Of a DNA stretch of 28,247 nucleotides, positions 22,158 through 28,247 are shown piece after piece. This stretch comes from an uncultured Lachnospiraceae bacterium (lineage in GTDB: Bacteria > Bacillota > Clostridia > Lachnospirales > Lachnospiraceae). The notes beneath the pieces were generated by a model. It was not told where the DNA came from, made no database searches, and was given only the letters and a program-made list of their open reading frames with translations. The position numbers and the translations under genes are program-made. The number at the start of each line of letters is the position of its first letter. Position 1 is the first letter of the stretch. The stretch lies in assembly GCA_910589635.1 (NCBI GenBank), contig CAJUTD010000012.1:1-28247 (forward strand), written 5' to 3'.

Positions 22158-23417
22158 TCACAGTAACATCCCGTTCAGGTTCGGGTGCATCTCCACCGGC
22201 ACGAACGCCCGCACATAAATGCCATTATCCCGGTATTCCTCTTCCAGAAGTTCCCCATACTTGCGAACAGCGGAAATCTGCCCTGCCAAACTGTAAGGAA
22301 ACACCCCTTCCAGGAGTTGTTTATCCTCACGTAGAATCTCTTCCAGCGTTTCCTTAACCAACGTTAAACCTTCCCCTGTCGCGGCGGAAATTTTCAGCGT
22401 GACATCCGCCTTTAAATCTTTTATAATCTCTTCCTGTTCCAGCTTATCCTGTTTATTAAACAGCGTGACAATCTTCTTTCCTTCAACCCCCAAGTTGTGC
22501 AACGTTTCATAAACGATGTGCATCTGTTTTTCTCTCTGTGGGTTAGAGGCGTCCACTACATGGATGATAAAGTCCGCATATTTCGCCTCCTCTAACGTAC
22601 TGCGAAATGCCTCAATCAGATGGTGGGGCAATTTGCGGATAAACCCTACGGTATCTGTGAGTAAAATTTCCTGCCCGCTGTCCAACCGCAAATTGCGAGT
22701 GGTCGGGTCTAAGGTGGCAAAAAGCTGGTCCTCTTCCAAGACATTAGCGTCCGTTAGGCGGTTCAGCAAGGTGGATTTCCCGGCATTCGTATAACCCACA
22801 ATCGCCGCCACCTTCGTATGGTTACGGCTTCTCTGCCCTCTGGTAATTTCCCGGTGCTGGCGCACTTCCTCCAGCTCTCTTTTTAACTGAGATAAGCGGG
22901 TCTTAATCAGTCGGCGGTCCATTTCCAGCTTCTTCTCTCCCGGCCCCCTGGTGCCAATACCCCCGCCAAGACGGGACAATGAGGTTCCAAGGCCTGTCAG
23001 ACGGCTTAGCCGGTAGCGCAGCTGCGCCAGTTCCACCTGAATTTTTCCTTCGCTGGTAGATGCCCTTGACGCAAAAATATCTAAAATTACCAAAGTTCTG
23101 TCCATTACCTTGCAATCCAGCTCCTTCTCCATATTCCTGAGCTGGGCAGGCGATAATTCGTCATCACATACAATCCCAGTCGCCTGCAAGTCAAAAATCA
23201 TTTGACGGATTTCCTGCAATTTGCCGCTGCCAACATAAGTGCCTGGATGAATGCCGTCCCTGCTTTGCACAGTCGTTCCCGCAACCTCCGCTCCTGCCGT
23301 CTCCACCAGTTCCGCTAATTCAATCATAGAATCCCGCGTGTCATCTCCCTCACGAAAACTCACACCTACAAGGATTACTTTTTCCTGCGCCTGCTCTATC
23401 TTTAAAGATTCTGCCAT
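22158..23417 (-). CDS. hflX: Ribosome-associated GTPase HflX
   Basis: A 419-residue GTPase that binds and splits 70S ribosomes under stress. The N-terminal HflX domain includes RDGIHPGTYVGSGKLQEIRQ and CDDELSPAQLRNMEKEL. A glycine-rich linker region follows (LSRLGGGIGTRGPGEKKLE). The G domain has GYTNAGKSTLLN (Walker A), DTVGFIRKLPHHL (G3) and NKQD (G4). Length is normal. AGGAGG lies 6 bases before the ATG. A perfect palindrome ACTTGAA-A-TTCAAGT (23448-23462) stands in its upstream region. A small hairpin ACTGTG/CACAGT overlaps its stop codon, before the amidase start. Confidence 0.95.
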   Translation of the reverse strand: MAESLKIEQAQEKVILVGVSFREGDDTRDSMIELAELVETAGAEVAGTTVQSRDGIHPGTYVGSGKLQEIRQMIFDLQATGIVCDDELSPAQLRNMEKELDCKVMDRTLVILDIFASRASTSEGKIQVELAQLRYRLSRLTGLGTSLSRLGGGIGTRGPGEKKLEMDRRLIKTRLSQLKRELEEVRQHREITRGQRSRNHTKVAAIVGYTNAGKSTLLNRLTDANVLEEDQLFATLDPTTRNLRLDSGQEILLTDTVGFIRKLPHHLIEAFRSTLEEAKYADFIIHVVDASNPQREKQMHIVYETLHNLGVEGKKIVTLFNKQDKLEQEEIIKDLKADVTLKISAATGEGLTLVKETLEEILREDKQLLEGVFPYSLAGQISAVRKYGELLEEEYRDNGIYVRAFVPVEMHPNLNGMLL

Positions 23418-23541
23418 AAAATGCCTCCTGTTTTTCCGATATAAAATACTTGAAATTCAAGTCTCCTGATACCATAGTATCACATATTTTTTGATTTTTA
23501 TAGCAAAACAGAGATTGTCCGGGTTTTTCATATACCATCAA

Positions 23542-24360
23542 TTAAACATTGATCTCTTTTTTCATCTTTGCATAGATTGTTTTTACCTTATCCCAGTCCG
23601 TGGCATTCCATCCCATGTCTGTCCTGGGGTTCTGTAAATAAGAGAGGCTTTGATAAAAGTTTTCTTTCCTCTGTTCATTTTCCTGTGCCAGCCTTTCCTT
23701 ATCCAGAAAGACATTCCCCCAATCCCTGGCTATGGCATTTTTTACCTGCTTGTCCATTGCAACAAAAAAAGAATCAAAGAACTCCTTTACTGCCGCCACA
23801 AACCTTTCATATTCCAACTCAACGCAGCCGCCCTTAGAAGTCCATATACAGATCCCATTTTCCAGCTTACAATCACTCTTCCACATAACTTTGATTCTGT
23901 CATCAAAACGAAAACATCCGATATACGGTCCGCCGACAAGGTGTCCCGAATCAAAACATCGATCGAAATACCACTGCATCAGCTCACAGTATTCTTTGTC
24001 ATAGAAGATAGTAAACGCATGATCCTCCTCATTTATATGTGATTCTTTCCAGTCATCTGTCTGCATTTCAAATTCTTCAACATGATCGTACAATTCCTCC
24101 GGTATGGATACGGCAACAGACAAAAAAGTCGCTGAAAAATCCTCCATAAAACGACTTAACTGATAATCGTTGTATTTGACAGGATTATGGAAATAACTAC
24201 ACGCTTCATCCGTATATTCATAAATAGTCTGTTCGCATATATCTATCCACAAAAGTCCATCTGTCAGGCCAAACCAGTGAATACTCTTCTGTGGATGTGT
24301 TCCAAAGAGGCTGACCTTATCCAGATCTTGTAATTGAAAATGTATCTTAAAATCATTCAT
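23542..24360 (-). CDS. DUF5984-like hypothetical protein
   Basis: A 272-residue acidic, aromatic-rich protein. Its N-terminal part has IHWFGLTDGLLWIDICEQTI, a pattern I associate with DUF5984. YFHNPVKYNDYQLSRFMEDF and FDSGHLVGGPYIGCFRFDD follow. No signal peptide, membrane segment or catalytic motif is visible. Proteins of this type often lie in polymorphic toxin immunity or accessory regions, but no toxin is adjacent. AAAGGAG lies about 10 bases before the ATG. The gene stands alone between galT and hflX. Confidence 0.6.
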   Translation of the reverse strand: MNDFKIHFQLQDLDKVSLFGTHPQKSIHWFGLTDGLLWIDICEQTIYEYTDEACSYFHNPVKYNDYQLSRFMEDFSATFLSVAVSIPEELYDHVEEFEMQTDDWKESHINEEDHAFTIFYDKEYCELMQWYFDRCFDSGHLVGGPYIGCFRFDDRIKVMWKSDCKLENGICIWTSKGGCVELEYERFVAAVKEFFDSFFVAMDKQVKNAIARDWGNVFLDKERLAQENEQRKENFYQSLSYLQNPRTDMGWNATDWDKVKTIYAKMKKEINV

Positions 24361-24496
24361 CCCCTGTTTTGCTCCTTTATACAGTCCTTATATATCAATC
24401 GTCATAATCATATCATCAGCAAATTTATCATCATGTTGTCAAATCATCGGTTTGAATTTATTTGATACCATCCAATCATTCCTGCTGATTACATAG

Positions 24497-24535
24497 CGAA
24501 AGGGAAACAACTTCCTAACGAAGTGTCTCCCTTCG
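24497..24535. other. Imperfect hairpin between galT and the DUF5984 gene
   Basis: CGAAAGGGAAACAACTTC (24497-24514) folds back on GAAGTGTCTCCCTTCG (24520-24535) with a CTAAC loop, giving about 15 pairs with two single-base bulges and one mismatch. It may end galT transcription, but no T tract follows on the minus strand. Confidence 0.5.
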
Positions 24536-24591
24536 GAATTACTGTTTTTATGATATATTTTATTTTGAGTACAAAGAGATTTTGTAAACGT

Positions 24592-26091
24592 TTAGTTTAT
24601 ACTCTGTACAAACCGGTCAAACGCGTTCTGTCCCTCTTCATCTCTCTTATATACGCCGGCATGTTCCAGTACTTTACTGAACACCTGAGCAACCTCATTC
24701 TGTAAAATACCCATGACATTCTCACTCGTCACACTCTCATATTTGGGCAGGAATTCCGCTACCCAGTCCGCATGTTTCTCAATACTCTCGTCCGCACGGA
24801 TATCTTTTTTAGCGACTATAGCGTCAGCAAGCGTTTCCAATTCCTGCTTGAGACGCGCCGGAAGCACAGCCAGGCCCATTACCTCAATTAAGCCGATATT
24901 CTCTTTCTTGATATGGTGAAGTTCCGCGTGTGGATGGTACACGCCCAGAGGATGCTCCTCGGTTGTAATATTGTTGCGCAATACAAGATCGAGCTCGAAG
25001 TTATCCCCGCGTTTTCTGGCAATCGGCGTGATCGTATTATGCGGCTCTCCATCTGTCTCGGCGTAGATAAACGCCTCTTCATCCGTATACCCCCGCCATG
25101 CTGTGAGTACCTTATCCGCAAGGGCTATCAGCCTGTCGCTGTCAGCCGCGGAAATACGGATGACGGACATCGGCCACTTGACAATCCCTGCCTTGACATC
25201 TTCAAATCCGGCTACCGTAAATTCCCGCTCTATTGGAGCCTTTGCCATGGCAAATTCATAGCTGCCGCCCTGGAAATGGTCATGGCTTAAAATGGAACCT
25301 CCCACAATCGGAAGATCCGCGTTGGAACCTACGATATAATGCGGGAACTGCTTTACAAAATCAAATAATTTACAGAATGTACCATGCTCGATCTTCATCG
25401 GAATGTGCTGGGAATTAAACACAATACAATGCTCATTGTAGTACACATAGGGAGAATACTGAAATCCCCAGCGGCTGTCCTGGATTGTCACCGGGATAAT
25501 TCGGTGATTCTGCCTTGCCGGATGATTGATGCGTCCGGCATAGCCTTCATTCTCCACACAGAGCAAACATTTCGGATAACCGCTCTGCTTGGCATTCTTG
25601 GCTGCGGCAATCGCTTTGGGATCTTTTTCCGGCTTGGAAAGATTGATTGTAATATCCATCTCCCCATAAGGCGTCTGCGATTTCCATTTGACATCCTTTG
25701 CAATACGGTAACGGCGAATATAATCACTGTCCTGGCTCAATTTATAGTAATAATCCGTTGCAGCCTTCGCGCCCTCATCCTTATATATCTGCCAGAACTT
25801 AGCAATTACCTCACTGGGACGCGGCATCAATTTTGCCATCAATTTTGTATCAAACAGGTCGCGGTACACCACACCGTTTTCTTCCAGCACGCCGTTCTCA
25901 TAAGCGTAATCCAAAAGCTCTTTCAGCACTGGTTCCAGTTCTACATTCTCATATGTATCTTCCGGCTCCTCGTATTCTTCTATCTGCAATGCTTCCAGTA
26001 ATTGATTGGTTGTAAAGATCACATCTTCCTGCGCAATCAGGTTATTCTCCAATCCGTAGCACACTAATTTCTTGATTGCCTCGTTTATCAT
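24592..26091 (-). CDS. galT: UDP-glucose--hexose-1-phosphate uridylyltransferase GalT
   Basis: Second enzyme of the Leloir pathway: exchanges UMP between UDP-glucose and galactose-1-phosphate. The 499-residue length and N-terminal helical domain are those of the Firmicute-type GalT. Conserved parts are NHPARQNHRIIPV, GWGFQYSPYVYYNEH-like WGFQYSPYVYYNEHCIVF, and ILSHDHFQGGSYEFAMAKAP, whose HDHFQ is the catalytic region. FELDLVLRNNITTEEHPLGV follows. GGAGGG is 7 bases before the ATG. It is downstream of galK on the same strand; a strong hairpin lies between them. Confidence 0.95.
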   Translation of the reverse strand: MINEAIKKLVCYGLENNLIAQEDVIFTTNQLLEALQIEEYEEPEDTYENVELEPVLKELLDYAYENGVLEENGVVYRDLFDTKLMAKLMPRPSEVIAKFWQIYKDEGAKAATDYYYKLSQDSDYIRRYRIAKDVKWKSQTPYGEMDITINLSKPEKDPKAIAAAKNAKQSGYPKCLLCVENEGYAGRINHPARQNHRIIPVTIQDSRWGFQYSPYVYYNEHCIVFNSQHIPMKIEHGTFCKLFDFVKQFPHYIVGSNADLPIVGGSILSHDHFQGGSYEFAMAKAPIEREFTVAGFEDVKAGIVKWPMSVIRISAADSDRLIALADKVLTAWRGYTDEEAFIYAETDGEPHNTITPIARKRGDNFELDLVLRNNITTEEHPLGVYHPHAELHHIKKENIGLIEVMGLAVLPARLKQELETLADAIVAKKDIRADESIEKHADWVAEFLPKYESVTSENVMGILQNEVAQVFSKVLEHAGVYKRDEEGQNAFDRFVQSIN

Positions 26092-26137
26092 GACTTTTCC
26101 CTCCTCAGGTTATTTTACTGTATTGGCTGTTCTAGGA

Positions 26138-26179
26138 GACCTAAGGCATCCTCCCACTTCGTGGGTCCCTCCTTAGGTC
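26138..26179 (-). repeat. Long palindromic hairpin between galK and galT
   Basis: GACCTAAGG (26138-26146) and CCTTAGGTC (26171-26179) are perfect 9-bp arms. Inside, CCCAC (26153-26157) and GTGGG (26161-26165) form a second 5-bp stem round TTC. The structure starts at the galK stop codon itself. No U tract follows. It may be a stabilising or processing hairpin that sets the galK/galT ratio, or a small dispersed palindromic element. Confidence 0.75.
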
Positions 26180-27458
26180 AAATAACCTTTATCCCGCCAA
26201 ACGGCCGCACCTTGAGCACATGACAGGAACCGTCCCCATATACGCCGTCTAACGTTTCCCTGTAAGTTTCCACAAAATCATCCGCCACAAACGCCTGGAT
26301 CGTCCCGGCAAATCCGCCGCCATGTACACGGCTTGTACCATGCCCTGCTAAAATACTGTCGCTGACGGCAAGTCCTATCGACACACTCTGATTCTGGACG
26401 TCCTTGTTTGTATAAGTGTTCTGCAAATATTTAAAGGAAGAATTGCCGGATGCCTGTACATTATCCAGAAATCCCTGGAAGTTCCCTGACTGCAATGCAG
26501 CAACTTCCTGTTCCACGCGTTTCTCTTCCTCAAAGAAATGCAGCGCGCGTAAAACCGGCCTATCGCCACATTTTGTACGGACTTTAGAAATATTTTTATA
26601 AAATTCCTCCGGCTCCACTTCGCGTAAAAATTCCTTGCCGAAGAATTCTGCTACTTTTTTCATTTCCTGTGGAATCAATGCGTAATCATCTGTCAAATCT
26701 GCATGGGAACCTTTGGTGTCCGTGATACAAAGGCTGTGACGGTATGCGCTAAAGTCGACATCCACCTTTTCTACTATGGGCTTGCCAGGATCTGCAAAAT
26801 CAATATGTATTAATCCGCCCACAGAACAAGCCATCTGATCCATAAGGCCGCAGGGCTTGCCAAAATAAACGTTCTCGGAATACTGCGCAACCTGCGCGAT
26901 TTCTACCGGGCTAATGCCCATATCGTTATAGAGGCCAGAGAGAATAGTTCCCACCAACACCTCAAAAGCCGCCGAACTGGACATGCCCGCGCCGTTCAAT
27001 ACATCACTGGTGACAAACGCCTGGAAACCGCCTATTTTATGGCCGTTCTTCTCAAGCCCATACGCCATGCCGCGGATTAACCCGGCGGAAGTACCCTCCT
27101 CGCTTTTTCTCATCTCCAAATCACTCAAATCTACGGTAATCATGGGATAACCGTCTGACAGCAAACGGATGGTATTGTCCTGCGCTTTGCTTACCACTGC
27201 GATCGCGTCCAGGTTGATAGAAGCTGCCAAGACTTCGCCATGCTGATGGTCTGTGTGATTCCCTCCTACCTCGCTCCTGCCCGGAGCACTATAGATTTCT
27301 GCCTCCTGCTCGCCATAAAGTTCTTCAAATTTCTCAATCGCCCTCTGATAACGCTCCGTCTGATATGTAATAACCCCATCATCTACATAAATATCTTGCA
27401 AGCGTTCCTGAAATCCCTGGGATTTCAACTCCTCTATTAATACCTTCGTGTTCATCAT
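26178..27458 (-). CDS. galK: Galactokinase GalK
   Basis: First phosphorylation step of the Leloir pathway: galactose to galactose-1-phosphate. The protein is 426 residues. A GHMP-kinase: APGRSEVGGNHTDHQHGEVL is the galactokinase signature region, LNGAGMSSSAAFEVL the ATP-binding loop, and RVHGGGFAGTIQAFV the third motif. GGAGG at 27464-27468 places the start at ATG 27458 or the adjacent ATG 27455; the longer frame from 27491 overlaps the -10 box and is unlikely. It leads the galK-galT unit and has operator-like sites in its promoter. Confidence 0.95.
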   Translation of the reverse strand: MMNTKVLIEELKSQGFQERLQDIYVDDGVITYQTERYQRAIEKFEELYGEQEAEIYSAPGRSEVGGNHTDHQHGEVLAASINLDAIAVVSKAQDNTIRLLSDGYPMITVDLSDLEMRKSEEGTSAGLIRGMAYGLEKNGHKIGGFQAFVTSDVLNGAGMSSSAAFEVLVGTILSGLYNDMGISPVEIAQVAQYSENVYFGKPCGLMDQMACSVGGLIHIDFADPGKPIVEKVDVDFSAYRHSLCITDTKGSHADLTDDYALIPQEMKKVAEFFGKEFLREVEPEEFYKNISKVRTKCGDRPVLRALHFFEEEKRVEQEVAALQSGNFQGFLDNVQASGNSSFKYLQNTYTNKDVQNQSVSIGLAVSDSILAGHGTSRVHGGGFAGTIQAFVADDFVETYRETLDGVYGDGSCHVLKVRPFGGIKVI

Positions 27459-27491
27459 ATCTTCCTCCATTTTCCACTTCCATATACGCAC

Positions 27492-27520
27492 ATTATAAAG
27501 GTTCTTTAGTAAATCGTCAA
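27492..27520 (-). promoter_or_regulatory. galK-galT promoter
   Basis: TTGACG (27515-27520), 17 bases, TATAAT (27492-27497) on the minus strand. An operator-like TTTAGTAAA (27505-27513) fills the spacer, so repressor binding would block RNA polymerase. Confidence 0.8.
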
Positions 27521-27567
27521 CATGTTTAGTAAAGGTTATCCATTTTTAATTTAGTAAATTTACTAAA
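27505..27567. promoter_or_regulatory. Three GalR/LacI-type operator sites
   Basis: TTTAGTAAA occurs at 27505-27513, 27525-27533 and 27550-27558. The last is joined to TTTACTAAA (27559-27567), forming a perfect 18-bp palindrome. The sites lie 20 and 25 bases apart in the galK-regulator intergenic region. The divergent LacI-family gene is the obvious candidate to bind them and may control itself as well. Confidence 0.75.
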
Positions 27568-27662
27568 ACTTATTTCTTTTTTTCCATTTTTTTGATATAC
27601 TGTCCTTGTTCAGAACATATTTCAACATTATTTTCGTGTAAACTAGCAGCTTGGAGGTACTT

Positions 27663-28247
27663 ATGGCAACAATCAAAGACATTGCGGTGTCAGCAGGCGT
27701 TTCTTCCGCCACTGTCTCGAGGATTCTCAATAACGACAATACCTTAAACGTTTCTCCCGAGACGCGGCAGAAAGTGTTAGATACTGCACACGCTTTAAAT
27801 TATAAAAAGAAATCACGCGCTTCTGGGAAATCAGTATATACTCTGGGAATTGTCCAATGGTTTTCCCCCCAGCAAGAGATGGAGGACAATTATTACCTGT
27901 TAATCCGCCAGGGCATAGAAGATTTCTGTATGCAGAACTGCATCCATGTGGTGCGTACCTACAAGGCGGACGTCAACTATATGGATTCCTTAAAAAATGT
28001 GGATGCACTTGTCTGTGTAGGCAAATTCAGCGCCGGAGAAATCAAACGTTTCCGGGAGATGGCCTCTGGAATTATTTTTCTGGATATGCCGATTGATGAC
28101 ACGGGAATATCTACGATTACTCTTGATTTCGAGCAAGCCATGACAATGGGCATGGATTATCTCACTTCACTTGGACACCGCAGAATCGGTTTTCTGGGAG
28201 GTAAAGAATATTTAGCCGACCAGACGCTGTTTCCCGATATGCGTAAA
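27663..28247 (+). CDS. LacI-family regulator, probable GalR (partial)
   Basis: The first 195 codons of a LacI-type repressor; the frame is open to the window end. The N-terminus MATIKDIAVSAGVSSATVSR contains the helix-turn-helix (about residues 4-23) and LNNDNTLNVSPETRQKVL the hinge-side helices. The ligand-binding domain has begun: SLGHRRIGFLGG is a typical motif. The start is supported by GGAGG about 6 bases upstream. Divergent position to galK and operators between them suggest galactose control. Compared with E. coli GalR, the ligand may differ. Confidence 0.88.
   Translation, partial: MATIKDIAVSAGVSSATVSRILNNDNTLNVSPETRQKVLDTAHALNYKKKSRASGKSVYTLGIVQWFSPQQEMEDNYYLLIRQGIEDFCMQNCIHVVRTYKADVNYMDSLKNVDALVCVGKFSAGEIKRFREMASGIIFLDMPIDDTGISTITLDFEQAMTMGMDYLTSLGHRRIGFLGGKEYLADQTLFPDMRK

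Noticed and set aside
24583..24596. cre-like palindrome TAAACGTTTA for CcpA
   Set aside because: It overlaps the galT stop codon, at the far end of the operon from any promoter, so a regulatory role is unlikely.

Overview
The window looks like chromosome of a spore-forming member of the Clostridia, most likely a Lachnospiraceae (Firmicutes). This rests on gene content and order: hemZ beside a small MBL-fold hydrolase, a galT of the Firmicute type next to galK and a LacI-family regulator, a tandem OB-fold SSB-like protein, nadA, and dapA-dapB followed by a class V aminotransferase. Strong AGGAGG-type ribosome binding sites and TTGACN-17-TATAAT promoters agree with this. No rRNA, tRNA or CRISPR array was seen.

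Layout. 0.1-2.9 kb is an accessory stretch: a TfoX C-terminal domain protein, a SUKH-like protein, a truncated TnpV remnant, a membrane-anchored HExxH metalloprotease and a DUF3795 protein. 2.9-5.8 kb is a minus-strand operon: a hypothetical protein, an MBL-fold hydrolase with an apparent frameshift at its 5' end, then hemZ. 5.9-7.6 kb is a queuosine-salvage operon: sigma-A promoter, probable preQ1-I riboswitch, intrinsic terminator, a QueL-like radical SAM gene and a YhhQ-family transporter. 7.6-10.1 kb holds two unrecognised exported or anchored proteins and an EpsG-like membrane protein, behind a promoter embedded in a nested inverted repeat. 10.1-14.2 kb carries nadA, whose 3' end is tandemly repeated in 34-bp units, then dapA-dapB-aminotransferase. 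14.3-17.4 kb carries a corrinoid adenosyltransferase, an SSB-like protein, a cyclophilin and an orphan ParA-like ATPase.

The most striking region is 17.4-22.1 kb. A cell-wall amidase gene is split in two. Its first 13 codons lie at 22056-22094, directly after hflX. The rest, including a C-terminal SPOR domain, lies at 17429-18157. Between them is a 3,907-bp element with a large serine recombinase, three tiny ORFs, a GNAT acetyltransferase and an Rpn/PD-(D/E)XK nuclease-family protein. An 8-bp direct repeat, CATGGGGG on the minus strand, sits at both junctions. Joining the halves across it restores an uninterrupted 252-residue amidase beginning MAATIILDAGHGGYDNGAS. That protein has no signal peptide and ends in SPOR, the layout of the Bacillus subtilis mother-cell-lysis amidase CwlC. 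A sigma-K-like promoter (AC, 16 bp, CATAAAATA) precedes the start codon. This resembles the skin-type elements that interrupt sporulation genes and are removed by serine recombinases in the mother cell. Programmed excision here is an inference.

22.1-28.2 kb returns to core genes: hflX, a DUF5984-like protein, and galK-galT transcribed divergently from a LacI-family regulator that runs off the window end. The intergenic region holds three TTTAGTAAA operator-like sites, one inside the galK promoter spacer.
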